This document shows positions 33,540 through 42,702 of a DNA stretch of 57,366 nucleotides, in pieces. The position numbers and the translations under genes are program-made. Numbering within the stretch: the first letter of the stretch is position 1; each line of letters opens with the position of its first letter. Location of the stretch: the NCBI RefSeq assembly GCF_021147775.1, contig NZ_JAGTPK010000034.1, positions 1-57,366 on the forward strand, given 5' to 3'. The DNA is from Pseudomonas californiensis (lineage in GTDB: Bacteria; Pseudomonadota; Gammaproteobacteria; Pseudomonadales; Pseudomonadaceae). Below the pieces are notes generated by a model that had not been told where the DNA came from, did not search any database, and worked only from the letters and a program-made list of their open reading frames with translations.

Positions 33540-33954
33540 TAATCATTGACGGACCCACTTTCCTTTTGCATTATGCAGCTGTCTCCCTGATCGGGAGCGT
33601 CGCAAAGATGTATTGAACAGGCTCGGCAAGCCGTCGAGATGTTCCCGGATGTAGGCTGCCCACAAGGCAGATTGATGAAGCTGACCTGGCCTGATTGTCG
33701 TAAAGACGAGAAGCTGGCGAAACGACCTCATGATGCTTGTGGCAGATCGTTGAACGATCGGCAGGTTTTTGGGTTTCGCGACTTCTTCTCTCTTCGATGA
33801 CGCTGTCATACGCAGCTTTGCATCAAGGCTACCTGCATGTCCTTGAGGGCTGGAACTTCAATCAATGATCACACTTCTGTGTGGGCGCTGATTGTCCGGC
33901 GAATGAACTTGATGAATAAACCATTGAACAGTTTACGAGCGAAGGAGCATCAAC

Positions 33955-34272
33955 ATGAATATCAATGCCGCCCATACTATTGATGAACTGGCTCGTCTGT
34001 TTGCCGTTCGCAAAGATACACTGGATAACCACATTGTCTGGATTACCGACGCCGGTGAAGTGCATGTCGACGCCATGGCGCCGCACTCGACGGAAGACGA
34101 ATTCCGTGACGCCCATCCAGAGCTGCGCGTTGCGCTGAAGATGTTCCGCCGCGGCCAGGGCTACGTCGGTAGAAAGGCCGCGGCTGACAAGGCTTTCATG
34201 GAGAAGACCCTGCGCGACCTCAAGGCCGAATGGCAAAAGACACAGCGCCATGCGCACAGTCAGGTCGCCTGA
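33955..34272 (+). CDS. Small conserved protein of unknown function
   Basis: A 105-aa soluble protein beginning MNINAAHTIDELARLFAVRKDT with a central ITDAGEVHVDAM segment and a basic helical C-terminus. AAGGAG precedes the ATG, and a terminator hairpin follows. No signal peptide or membrane span. I do not recognise a named family. Confidence 0.75.
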   Translation: MNINAAHTIDELARLFAVRKDTLDNHIVWITDAGEVHVDAMAPHSTEDEFRDAHPELRVALKMFRRGQGYVGRKAAADKAFMEKTLRDLKAEWQKTQRHAHSQVA

Positions 34273-34320
34273 CAGGAACACATCGGCATCACAGTGAAAT
34301 GTGAAGTGACGCCGCCATTG

Positions 34321-34360
34321 ACGTCTGCTCTCTTTGCAGTAGAGGGCAGACGTTTCTGTT
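34321..34360 (+). terminator. Rho-independent terminator
   Basis: The arms ACGTCTGC (34321-34328) and GCAGACGT (34346-34353), extended by a partly paired CTC/GAG, form a hairpin followed by TTTCTGTTT. It sits 48 bp after the small gene at 33955 and should end its transcript. Confidence 0.7.
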
Positions 34361-34888
34361 TGAACTGATGCCGTTTTAACGTGGTGCGATCACAGCGTTG
34401 AAGTGTTTATCGCAGTGCGGTTTTTAAGTGCGGCAGGTTGTTGTTGGATATTCAATGATCGAATGCGGAGTGACAACTATGTGTCTGTTCATGAGTGTGC
34501 AAGACTGCTCGGCACCTTCCGTAATTCGGTACTTGGGCCTCTGGCACGTTTGATATCACGTTTGGTTGATTCAGAACCGCGGTCGTATGCAAGGCTGCTG
34601 CGCTTTTGGTGTGCGTCTGCAAATTTTGCAGTGGCGCGGGATGACTCTTGTCACGTGTGACTTTCTGGGTTTCCCGTTTCAGATGTCTCTGTATTGACGT
34701 TGATGTGTGTCAATACTGAGAAAATTCTTGCCAAAAAATTGTACAAAGCCAGTTGGTTGGTATAGATTTTTGGCTTGAGTCGGCGCGTCTGGCGCTGTTT
34801 TTGCCGGTTTCGGTATAGACCACACCGCTGACTCTTCAGATTCTTCCGGATGCCTGCCTGGGCATCCAGTCCTTGTCCGAGGCTGCCA
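34361..34888. other. 528-bp region without a confident gene
   Basis: One open plus-strand frame (34403-34660) starts at a GTG without ribosome site and has no recognisable protein character, so it is not called. The second half is AT-richer and likely holds the promoter of the chalcone-isomerase-like gene. Confidence 0.5.
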
Positions 34889-35407
34889 ATGGTCGCGCCC
34901 AAATGGCTATGGTGGTTGCTGCTGCTGAGCAGCAGTGTATGTGCCGACTGGCGCGAGTCATTGCCCAATGCTCATGTGGTCGGGCACGGTGACCTGAGCC
35001 TTTTCGGGTTCAGGATCTACACCGCCAGACTCTCCAGCACGGCCACGCCTTTTACGGCGGATGCGCCGCTCGCGCTGGAACTCACCTATCACCGTGCCAT
35101 CGACCGCGCCGACCTGGTTGACGCCAGCATTGACGAGATCAAACGTATCTCGGGTGCTGGCGTCAGCGCTGAACAGCTCGCGACATGGCGTCAGCAAATG
35201 AACCTGTCGTTCGTGGACGTGCAGCCGGGCATGAAGATTACCGGTGTCTATCTGCCGGGTCGTGAAGCGCGGTTTTATGTCGGCGAAAAATTGCAGCATG
35301 TGGTTCCTGACAGTCAGTTCGCCAAGGCGTTTTTTTCTATCTGGCTGGACCCCAAAACGCGTAATCCCGATTTGAGAGCGCAGCTTCTCGGTGCCCCTGA
35401 CCGTTGA
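34889..35407 (+). CDS. Chalcone isomerase-like secreted protein
   Basis: A 172-aa protein with a signal peptide (MVAPKWLWWLLLLSSSVCA) and a chalcone-isomerase-like fold signature: GHGDLSLFGFRIYTARLS, then ALELTYHRAIDRADLVDAS, then FFSIWLDPKTRNPDLRAQLLG. Bacterial members are not flavonoid enzymes as far as known; their role is undefined. The ATG at 34889 has CGAGG upstream. The next gene, a lipoprotein, begins 17 bp after its stop, suggesting an operon of two envelope proteins. Confidence 0.85.
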   Translation: MVAPKWLWWLLLLSSSVCADWRESLPNAHVVGHGDLSLFGFRIYTARLSSTATPFTADAPLALELTYHRAIDRADLVDASIDEIKRISGAGVSAEQLATWRQQMNLSFVDVQPGMKITGVYLPGREARFYVGEKLQHVVPDSQFAKAFFSIWLDPKTRNPDLRAQLLGAPDR

Positions 35408-35424
35408 TCTTTTCCGGAGATCCC

Positions 35425-35952
35425 ATGTTTAGAAAGTGGATGTTGTTGCTTTGCTTGGGCGTCACCCTCGCCGGTTGTGGCGGTGTGCCAGTCAGCCATT
35501 ACCGTCAGGAGTCACCACGACTGGACCTGCGTGAATATTTCACCGGTCGTGTCGAGGCGTGGGGCATGTTTCAGAAACGCTCGGGCGAAGTCACCAAGCG
35601 TTTTCACGTGATCATCAACGGCCGCAGCGAAGGGGAAGTGCTGGTCATGCATGAAGCGTTCAGCTACAGCGACGGCACCACACAGGTCCGGGAATGGCGT
35701 TTGCGTCCTGATGGCCCAGGACGCTGGAAGGGCACAGCTGGCGATGTGGTTGGCGAGGCCACGGGTGAAGTGGCAGGCAACAGCTTTCACTGGCGCTATG
35801 TGCTGCGATTGCCAGTGGGCGACAGTGTCTACGACGTCAGTCTGGACGACTGGATGTATCTGATTGACGAGAAGACGATGGCCAATCGTTCATCAATGAC
35901 CAAGCTGGGTGTTGAAGTCGGTCAGATCACGCTGTTCTTCCGCAAACCGTAA
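35425..35952 (+). CDS. DUF3833 family lipoprotein
   Basis: A 175-aa lipoprotein: hydrophobic N-terminus ending in the lipobox LAGC, then a lipocalin-like DUF3833 domain (LDLREYFTGRVEAWGMFQKRSG, DDWMYLIDEKTMANRSSMTKLG). CGGAG lies before the ATG at 35425. It is co-oriented with and close to the chalcone-isomerase-like gene; these two families are often neighbours, which suggests a shared envelope function of unknown nature. Confidence 0.87.
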   Translation: MFRKWMLLLCLGVTLAGCGGVPVSHYRQESPRLDLREYFTGRVEAWGMFQKRSGEVTKRFHVIINGRSEGEVLVMHEAFSYSDGTTQVREWRLRPDGPGRWKGTAGDVVGEATGEVAGNSFHWRYVLRLPVGDSVYDVSLDDWMYLIDEKTMANRSSMTKLGVEVGQITLFFRKP

Positions 35953-35974
35953 AGGGCGATGGTGGTTCGCCCTT
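35952..35974. terminator. Bidirectional hairpin between convergent genes
   Basis: The perfect 8-bp stem AAGGGCGA/TCGCCCTT with a seven-base loop exactly fills the space between the stops of the DUF3833 gene and the convergent moaA gene. It could end transcripts from both sides, although T-runs are short. Confidence 0.55.
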
Positions 35975-36972
35975 CAACCGCCTGTCATGTTCATGAAGCG
36001 AACTACCTGCACGCCGTCGTCGTGGGTGAAGTTATGGCTCCAGGGCTTGATCTGCATGGCGTCGATGATGGCCTTTTCCAGCTTGTGCGGTTGACCGGGA
36101 TTGGCCCGCAACACTGACTTCAGGTCCACCGAATGTTCATTGCCCAGGCAAAGCAGCAGACGGCCTTCGACCGTCAGACGCACCCGATTGCAGGTGGCGC
36201 AGAAATTGTGGCTATGGGGTGAAATAAAGCCGATCCGGATGCCAGGTGCTTCGGCCAGGCGCCAATAGCGCGACGGACCCTGTGTCGAGTCCGTTGATGG
36301 CACCAGCGTGTAGCGCTCGGCAATACGTTCACGTACCTGATCGCTGGAGCAGAACGACTCGGCGCGGCTGTGTTCGCTGATAATGCCCAGCGGCATCTCT
36401 TCAATGAACGACACATCCAGGTTGCGATCAATGGCGAACGCCAGCAGATCGTTGACCTCGTGGTCGTTACGGCCTTGCATCACGACACAATTGAGCTTGG
36501 TGTGTACAAAACCTGCGGCGTTCGCGGCGTCAATTCCAGCGATGACCTTGTTCAGGTCACCGGTACGGGTCAACTCACGAAAACGGTGTGGGTCGAGGCT
36601 GTCGAGGCTGATGTTCAACCGCGTGACACCGGCCTTGAACAGCGGGGCGGCCAGCTTGTCCAGCTGAGAACCGTTGGTGGTCATGCACAGTTCACGCAGG
36701 CCGGGCAGGGCGGCAATTCGCTCACACAGGCCGACCACGCCGGCGCGCACCAGCGGTTCGCCACCGGTCAGACGAATTTTGCGCGTGCCTAGAGCGACAA
36801 AGCGCTCGGCCACTTGGAGAATTTCTTCCAGCGAGAGTATTTGCTGGCGAGGCAGAAATGTCATCTCTTCGGCCATGCAATACACGCAGCGAAAATCGCA
36901 TCGGTCGGTGACCGACATACGCAAATAATCGACCTTGCGGGCAAAGCGGTCCATCAGCACAGGTTCTGACAT
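35974..36972 (-). CDS. moaA: GTP 3',8-cyclase (molybdopterin synthesis)
   Basis: Radical SAM enzyme of 332 aa that starts molybdenum cofactor synthesis. The N-terminal [4Fe-4S] cluster motif is Cys25-x3-Cys29-x2-Cys32. The C-terminal cluster cysteines are in FCATC and LLLCLG. The C-terminal Gly-Gly (MTGG), needed for activity, is intact. The S-adenosylmethionine motif TGGEPLVR is present. No moaBCDE or moeA lies nearby, and pseudomonads often carry more than one moaA, so this may be a stand-alone copy. Confidence 0.93.
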   Translation of the reverse strand: MSEPVLMDRFARKVDYLRMSVTDRCDFRCVYCMAEEMTFLPRQQILSLEEILQVAERFVALGTRKIRLTGGEPLVRAGVVGLCERIAALPGLRELCMTTNGSQLDKLAAPLFKAGVTRLNISLDSLDPHRFRELTRTGDLNKVIAGIDAANAAGFVHTKLNCVVMQGRNDHEVNDLLAFAIDRNLDVSFIEEMPLGIISEHSRAESFCSSDQVRERIAERYTLVPSTDSTQGPSRYWRLAEAPGIRIGFISPHSHNFCATCNRVRLTVEGRLLLCLGNEHSVDLKSVLRANPGQPHKLEKAIIDAMQIKPWSHNFTHDDGVQVVRFMNMTGG

Positions 36973-37236
36973 TTAACTTCTCAGTTGTTCATCCATTGGC
37001 ATTCAGACGTTCGACGCCAACGTACCACGAGGGTTTAAATCTTTTGCGCGTTGCAGGCTGTGCGGTTTCGCATCCGGAGTCGCACAAGGTTCATGTGAAT
37101 GTTCACATAGTAGCCACAGGTCAGCGGTAATGCACCGCCCTCATGCTCTCACGCTAACCGAGTCGAAATGCCGCAGTCCAATCGCTTGTTCTGATAGCGT
37201 CATTGATCTGCTCTATTGCGGACGCGCGAGGGCGGT

Positions 37237-38586
37237 TTATGGATCTGCATGAGCCCCGGCACTGCGCTCGTAACGCTCCAGCAATGGTTGGATGCTGATG
37301 CCGTGCACCAGGATGCTGAGCGCCACTACTGACAGCGTCATACCAATCACTATCGGGGTCGTGTCGTCCGCCAATCCATGTGACAACGCGAAGCACAGGT
37401 AGTACAGGCTGCCAATGCCGCGAATGCCGAACCAGCCGACCAATGCTTTTTGTCGAAGGTTCAGCAGGCGTCGACTGACCAGCAGCCAGACACCCGTTGG
37501 GCGGATGATGCAGAACAACGCCGCAGCCAGACCGACCGCACGCCAGTCCCAGTAAAGCGAAAGCGCTGCGCCCAACAGGGTGATCAACAGCACCTCCATC
37601 GCCCGTTCTACCAGGCTGCCGAACGCCAGAATGTCACCCATCATGACGCCAGCGGCCAACTGCGAGTCGCTCAAGTCTTCGGCTTCAGCTACGGTGCCTT
37701 TCTCCAGCGAAGCGGTCATGTGACCGAGCACCGGTTGCGCGACGTGTTCGGAGGGCACCTCCGACCGGGTAATACGCGCTTCGGCCTGGCGCAGTCCAAG
37801 CCCTGCCGCGAACACCGCCAGGAAGCCGAACGCAGCCACACTCTGTGCTACCACATACGACAGCGCAATCAGCGCCAGCGCCAGGAAGTCATTGGAAGAC
37901 GTGGTGCTGTCGGCGTTTCTGATGCGCAGGTAGATCATCAGGTGGCCGACGCCTCGACCCATGCCGTAGCCAATCAGCAGACCCGCAGGTACTGCCCAGA
38001 TCAGATCATTCAGCAGCCAGTGACCGAGCCAGTCGGTGGTGGACTCGCCTGAACTCAGATACAGCAGGGCAAAAATCACGAAGGGAAACGCCGTACCGTC
38101 ATTCAGACCGGCTTCGCCAGACAGCCCGAAGCGCAGACGGTCCTGGTCCTGAGCACCATTGACCTGAACCATCCCGGCCAGAACCGGATCGGTTGGCGAC
38201 AGTATTGCACCCAGCAAAAGAGCCACGCCCCACGACATGTTGAACAGGTAATGTGCTGCCAGGCAGGTACCGGCGATGCTTGCGAGCATGACCGGTCCGG
38301 CAAGCCAGTACGCTGAGCGCCAGGCTTTGCAGTTGAGCGGCAAGCGCAGTTTGATCCCGGTGCTGAACAACGAGAACAACACCGCTGCTTCTGTCAGATG
38401 TTCAATCCATATGTAGGAATGTTTGACGTCCAGTGTCAGCAGTCCCAGGCCCATGGGGCCGATCGAGAAGCCGAATGCCAGGCACACGGCCGAGGTTGTC
38501 ACAGGCATCCAGCGCAGGTAGGAAGAGGTCAATGCCAGCAGCATCAGGAGCACGCCCAGCACGCCCACACAGATAATAAATGTCAT
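37237..38586 (-). CDS. CPA1 family cation:proton antiporter
   Basis: Na+/H+ exchanger-type membrane protein of 449 aa with 12-13 predicted spans. The ion-binding region GEAGLNDGTAFPF carries the conserved Asn-Asp pair, and SPTDPVLAG is the other core motif. The C-terminus is short, without the long cytoplasmic domain of many NhaP proteins. It should exchange Na+ or K+ for protons in the inner membrane. No evident ribosome site precedes the ATG. Gene neighbours give no hint of its trigger. Confidence 0.88.
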   Translation of the reverse strand: MTFIICVGVLGVLLMLLALTSSYLRWMPVTTSAVCLAFGFSIGPMGLGLLTLDVKHSYIWIEHLTEAAVLFSLFSTGIKLRLPLNCKAWRSAYWLAGPVMLASIAGTCLAAHYLFNMSWGVALLLGAILSPTDPVLAGMVQVNGAQDQDRLRFGLSGEAGLNDGTAFPFVIFALLYLSSGESTTDWLGHWLLNDLIWAVPAGLLIGYGMGRGVGHLMIYLRIRNADSTTSSNDFLALALIALSYVVAQSVAAFGFLAVFAAGLGLRQAEARITRSEVPSEHVAQPVLGHMTASLEKGTVAEAEDLSDSQLAAGVMMGDILAFGSLVERAMEVLLITLLGAALSLYWDWRAVGLAAALFCIIRPTGVWLLVSRRLLNLRQKALVGWFGIRGIGSLYYLCFALSHGLADDTTPIVIGMTLSVVALSILVHGISIQPLLERYERSAGAHADP

Positions 38587-38768
38587 AAAGGAAGAACCAT
38601 CGTAAAGGCGCCGTAAAGGCAGGCGCTAACGTGGGACTGCCGTGTCTGGCAATAAGTTGAAATAAATTGCCCTGCGCTGACAGGCGTGCGCATACACCGG
38701 CCGCAGGCTGATGAGGTTCAGGCTGCGGCGTCAGTGCGAATCCAATGCCAGGGGCGAGGTGCGAGCGA

Positions 38769-39836
38769 TTAGCGCTCGATGCTGCGACTCCAGCGCGCGT
38801 TCCATTCAGGGCGGATCTGGTTGACCTGGTCCCAATCGATGGTCACTGCCGTTTCGAGGTATTTGTTCATGGCTTGCACCTGACCCCGGGTCTTGTCGGT
38901 GGTCGGTGTTTTCGGGTTGGAAGGGATCTGGTCGCCGAACTCGAGCGCCGGCGCCTGGGCCTCAGGCGTCAGCAGATAAGCAGCGAGCTTCTGCGCCAGC
39001 TCCGGTTGAGAATTGTTGGCGATGGTGCATTCCGCCACGTTCAAAACCACACCGCCTTCCTTGGGTGGCGCGTATTCCACTGGCACACCCTTGATCTTGA
39101 GTGCGGTCACCTGAGTGGGCGTCAGGGGAAACAGTGCCGCTTCATCGGTCTGAACCATTTCCGAGATCTTTGCCGAGCTGGCGATGTATTCCAGCACGTT
39201 GGGGCCGACGGTTTTTGGCCAGGCCTTGAAGCCTGGCTCCACGTCTTTTTCGCTGCCGCCCTGAATGCGGTTGAACATCAGGAAACCGTGCAGGCCGAAC
39301 GTCGAGGAGGCGAGGGACTGAAACACTACCTTGTCCTTGAAGCGTTTGTCGGCCAGGTCCATCCATGAGGTTGGCGCGCTCCAGCCCTTTTCCTGGAACA
39401 TCCGTGTGTTATAGGCCAGCCCTGTTACCCCGAGGCTGACGGCGGCTGCCTGCTCCTTGATTTTCGCTTTGGCAGGGAGGTCGCTCAGTCCGGCGCTGGG
39501 CTGCAAGGTGTCGCACAGCCCCATGGAGATTGCCCGGTACATGATGCCGTCATCCAGAAAGATTACGTGCATCTGCGGGTTGTCCTTGCTGGCCTGCACC
39601 TTGGCAAGAATGTCCGCCGACGTGCCGGGCACTATCACCACCTTGACGTTGTTGGCTTTTTCAAAGGCCGGCAGCACCTGATCGGCATAAAGGCGCTCCA
39701 TGGTTCCACCGTTCATGCCCAGGTAAAGCGTGGTTTCGGCATGAGCGGGCATCGAGGCAAGCATCGCTGCCACGGACAAACACGACAAAGCGGACAGGCA
39801 TGAAAAACCGGGCAGTGCGATACGGGTGTTGTTCAT
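38769..39836 (-). CDS. ABC transporter substrate-binding protein, PotD-like
   Basis: Periplasmic binding protein of the polyamine/opine family (355 aa), with a signal peptide cleaved at AHA/E. The mature start TTLYLGMNGGTMERLYADQVLPAFEKANN is typical. The ATG at 39836 has GAGGAAGG upstream and overlaps the TGA of the upstream oxidoreductase in ATGA. It is the last gene of the importer/dehydrogenase operon. Pot-like binding proteins bind polyamines, betaines, opines or related cationic amino compounds; this one is not assigned. Confidence 0.88.
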   Translation of the reverse strand: MNNTRIALPGFSCLSALSCLSVAAMLASMPAHAETTLYLGMNGGTMERLYADQVLPAFEKANNVKVVIVPGTSADILAKVQASKDNPQMHVIFLDDGIMYRAISMGLCDTLQPSAGLSDLPAKAKIKEQAAAVSLGVTGLAYNTRMFQEKGWSAPTSWMDLADKRFKDKVVFQSLASSTFGLHGFLMFNRIQGGSEKDVEPGFKAWPKTVGPNVLEYIASSAKISEMVQTDEAALFPLTPTQVTALKIKGVPVEYAPPKEGGVVLNVAECTIANNSQPELAQKLAAYLLTPEAQAPALEFGDQIPSNPKTPTTDKTRGQVQAMNKYLETAVTIDWDQVNQIRPEWNARWSRSIER

Positions 39837-41017
39837 AGTGGCGACCTTCCTCTGTGCAATGGGATGACGTTCGAAACGGGTTTGACGGCAGCAGATGTGA
39901 CATGCGCCGGCTGAAAGCGACCGACGGAAAAAGCATCCAGCGGGATCGACGATTGGCCCTCGCAGACCCATTCGGCCAGCGCTTCGCCAGCCGCCGGTCC
40001 AATCTGAAAGCCTGCTCCCGCAAAACCGAAACCATGCAGCAAGCCTGGCTGCATCAGGCTTGGGCCCAATACAGGCTCACGGTCCGGCAGGTAGCCTTCA
40101 GTGCCACTCCAGGTGCGAATGGCATGCGCACCGGCGAGGGGTGGATATAATTCAACGGCGTTACGCAGGATCTCCAAGACTGCCGCCTGGCCCGGTCTGG
40201 CCCGCGCCGGGTCAACGGCAAACCCCTGGCCTCCGCCCAGCACGCAATTGCCGCGTGCCACCTGACGTGCATAGATCCCACCGCCTTCAACGCCGGTACT
40301 GACGTCCATGAACATCGGCAGCGGCTCGGTGACCAGCATGGCGGGATGACCGGAATACATGGGCACCGGTTCGTTGAATTGTGCTGCCAGCTCTCCGGCC
40401 CATGCCCCTGCGCAGTTGAGCAGCCAGGGGGCGCGAAGCTTGAGGCCACTGGCCGTTTCGACGATGAAGGCTTGACCGTCATGGCTGACCTGCGTGACCT
40501 GGGCCTGCTCGAACACCTGGGCACCTGACTGCCGGGCCGCACGGGCGAATGCTGGCGACACCAATCTTGGGTTGGCATGGCCGTCGTCTGCGCACAGTGA
40601 GGCACCGACCGCAACATCGCCTGCCCAGGGAAAGCGTGCGCGTAGCTGTTGACGGTCAAGCAACTGTAAATCCAGCCCGAATGCCTGGCTGGCCTCTGCG
40701 TAAGCGCGCAGGGCGTCCATGTCCTGTTCGCTGCGGGCCAGCTTCAGATGCCCGGACCGCGTGTATTCACCGTCGATGCCCAGCAATGCCTGCAGGTTGC
40801 CCCAGATCTGATGGGCGCGTTGCGACAGCGGAAGCTGGGACAAAGGGCGCCCCTGACGCCGAACACCGCCATAGTTGACGCCGCTGGAATGCGATCCGCA
40901 GAAGTCCCGCTCCAGCAGCGCAACGCGACGACCCTTGCGCGCCAGCGCGAGCGCCGCCGAGGTGCCGACAATACCGCCACCGATGATCAACGCATCGGTT
41001 TCGATCAGCGTGCTCAT
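39833..41017 (-). CDS. FAD-dependent oxidoreductase, HcnC/DadA-like subunit
   Basis: DAO-family flavoprotein (394 aa) with the FAD motif GGGIVG at residues 13-18 and the C-terminal GFGFAGAGFQIGPAAGEAL. In related three-part enzymes (hydrogen cyanide synthase HcnABC, opine oxidases, D-hydroxyproline dehydrogenase) this subunit removes electrons from the C-N bond of the substrate. The start at 41017 overlaps the stop of the preceding gene in ATGA. Substrate probably an alpha-amino or imino compound brought in by the linked transporter. Confidence 0.9.
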   Translation of the reverse strand: MSTLIETDALIIGGGIVGTSAALALARKGRRVALLERDFCGSHSSGVNYGGVRRQGRPLSQLPLSQRAHQIWGNLQALLGIDGEYTRSGHLKLARSEQDMDALRAYAEASQAFGLDLQLLDRQQLRARFPWAGDVAVGASLCADDGHANPRLVSPAFARAARQSGAQVFEQAQVTQVSHDGQAFIVETASGLKLRAPWLLNCAGAWAGELAAQFNEPVPMYSGHPAMLVTEPLPMFMDVSTGVEGGGIYARQVARGNCVLGGGQGFAVDPARARPGQAAVLEILRNAVELYPPLAGAHAIRTWSGTEGYLPDREPVLGPSLMQPGLLHGFGFAGAGFQIGPAAGEALAEWVCEGQSSIPLDAFSVGRFQPAHVTSAAVKPVSNVIPLHRGRSPL

Positions 41018-42390
41018 ACTGAGGTCTCCAAGCCGAACGGCAAGGGTTTGATGGGTGACTGACCGCGCAGTCGGCCAATCTGGTCGACAGGTCGGTTGCT
41101 CTCGCAGGCAATGATTTCTGCAGCAGCCAGGCCGCACATCCGGCCCTGGCAGCGACCCATACCCACACGGCACATGGCCTTGACCCGGTTGATCTCCCAG
41201 TGACCGTCCTGCACGGTGCTGCGGATGTCGCCAGCGCTGACCTCTTCGCAGCGACAGATGAGGGTGGAGTCTGGCACGCGGGCGGCCCATTCTTCGGGGA
41301 ACGGGAAAGCGGTTTCCAGCCCGTGGCGAAAGTGCCGGATGCGCCGCAAGCGGCTTTTCAGCGTGCTGATCCGGTCAGCGTCAATGGTATGCCCACTGTC
41401 TTGCAGCACACTCAACGCTGCCAGTTCACCGGCCATTTCCGCTGCGTCAGCACCCATGATTCCGGCACCGTCACCGGCCAGATACACAGTTGGCACACTG
41501 CTGCGTCCTGCGTCATCACACATGGGCAGCCAGGCGCGATTCAATGCGCTCCACTCGAAGGCGCAGCCCAGCAGGTCCGCCAGTTGTGTTTCGCTGCGCA
41601 ATGCATGAGCGAAGGCGACCGCGTCGCACGACAGCTGTGTTGACCGGCCGTTGCGCATCCACTGCACGCCGCTGACTCGCTGTTCCCCGTCGACGCGTGT
41701 GAGTTCTGCGCCCTGATGCACCGCAATACCATGGGCTGTCAGCCATGCGCGATAATAGAGACCTTTGGCGAGGGTCAGCGGTTGGCCGAGCAGGGCGGGG
41801 AGGGCACGGCATTGTGCCGAAAACGGTGCGCTGTCCAGCACTGCCAGCACCTTCGCTCCGGCCTTGGCGTATTGATAGGCAACCAGATACAGCAGCGGCC
41901 CACTGCCGCAGAACACTACGTTTTCACCAATCGCGCAGCCCTGATACTTCAGCGCGATCTGTGCGGCGCCCAGGCTGTAGACGCCCGGCAAGGTCCAGCC
42001 AGGCACCGGCAGAATCCGGTCAGTGGCGCCGGTGGCCACGATCAGACGCCCATACGGGACGGTGTCGGCCTGCCCATTCTGCAGCGTATCAAGCTGTGCT
42101 GCTTCGGCATTCCAGACCAGCGTCTGCGGACGGTAGTCAATAACGTCCATCAGAGCGTCCAGCGTTTGGTGAACAGCGCTGGCCTTGCTCGCCTCAAAGC
42201 CGTACAGATCCTTGGCGGAGCGCTGAAAGTTTTCTGGCTGGCGGCGGTAGATCTGCCCGCCGCCGCGCAAGCCTTCATCGATCAGGCAGGGCTTTACCCC
42301 GTGGGCCAGCAGGGTCTGCGCGGCGCGGATACCCGCCGGGCCTGCGCCGACGATCACCACAGAATTATCGCTGACAGGCGTTTCGCTCAT
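41014..42390 (-). CDS. FAD/[2Fe-2S] oxidoreductase, HcnB/OoxA-like subunit
   Basis: Flavoprotein of 458 aa. The N-terminal GAGPAGIRAA motif and a second dinucleotide motif GSGPLLYLVA indicate FAD and a pyridine-nucleotide-type fold. The C-terminal BFD-like [2Fe-2S] domain has CRCEE near residue 379 and CRVGMGRCQGRMC, the hallmark of HcnB and opine oxidase A subunits. It would pass electrons from the catalytic subunit to the chain. ATGA overlaps join it to the genes on both sides. Confidence 0.9.
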   Translation of the reverse strand: MSETPVSDNSVVIVGAGPAGIRAAQTLLAHGVKPCLIDEGLRGGGQIYRRQPENFQRSAKDLYGFEASKASAVHQTLDALMDVIDYRPQTLVWNAEAAQLDTLQNGQADTVPYGRLIVATGATDRILPVPGWTLPGVYSLGAAQIALKYQGCAIGENVVFCGSGPLLYLVAYQYAKAGAKVLAVLDSAPFSAQCRALPALLGQPLTLAKGLYYRAWLTAHGIAVHQGAELTRVDGEQRVSGVQWMRNGRSTQLSCDAVAFAHALRSETQLADLLGCAFEWSALNRAWLPMCDDAGRSSVPTVYLAGDGAGIMGADAAEMAGELAALSVLQDSGHTIDADRISTLKSRLRRIRHFRHGLETAFPFPEEWAARVPDSTLICRCEEVSAGDIRSTVQDGHWEINRVKAMCRVGMGRCQGRMCGLAAAEIIACESNRPVDQIGRLRGQSPIKPLPFGLETSV

Positions 42391-42677
42391 GACGTACGCC
42401 CCTGCTCGCGGCGCACGTCATGGCCCGCCTCCAGAAGCGTCGAGCAGGCTCTTACGCGTCGAGTGTTGCCCAGCCGCACCCAGCAATCCTGACAGGCACC
42501 CATCATGCAGAACCCCGCACGGGGTTCGGCACTGAAATCGCTGCCCCGCAGGTGCTCGCTGGCCGTCAGAACCGCCGTCAGCAGGGTATCGCCCAACAGG
42601 CCGCTTGCGGGCTGGCCATCAAGAGTGAACGGCAGGGTCGGTCTGTCCTGCTCGACAAGTCGTTTCATCAGTGCCAT
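42387..42677 (-). CDS. [2Fe-2S] ferredoxin-like subunit, HcnA-like
   Basis: A 96-aa plant-type ferredoxin-like protein. The cluster cysteines are Cys57-x4-Cys62-x2-Cys65 and Cys78, the order expected in HcnA and SoxA-like small subunits. The start is taken at 42677 (MALMKRL); a second ATG at 42668 is possible. GGGAG lies 11 bases upstream. It starts 25 bp after the second permease and overlaps the next gene by ATGA. Role: electron-transfer subunit of the three-part dehydrogenase. Confidence 0.88.
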   Translation of the reverse strand: MALMKRLVEQDRPTLPFTLDGQPASGLLGDTLLTAVLTASEHLRGSDFSAEPRAGFCMMGACQDCWVRLGNTRRVRACSTLLEAGHDVRREQGRTS

Positions 42678-42702
42678 GACGTGAGAGGCTCCCGGCCTGA
42701 GG

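Larger units (their letters stand above)
33439..33954. other. 516-bp region with no confident gene
   Basis: Apart from the terminator hairpin and an AT-rich palindrome (both listed), the region holds one possible minus-strand frame at 33543-33809 (88 codons, ATG, weak ribosome site, no recognised family). Its composition is not clearly coding, so it is not called as a gene. The right end carries the promoter and GGAG ribosome site of the next gene. Confidence 0.5.

Noticed and set aside
33543..33809. 88-codon minus-strand frame in the gap after the YcaC-like gene
   Set aside because: Weak ribosome site, no recognised family and no convincing codon pattern; mentioned only as a possibility.
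34403..34660. 85-codon plus-strand frame from a GTG
   Set aside because: No ribosome site; residue composition looks random.
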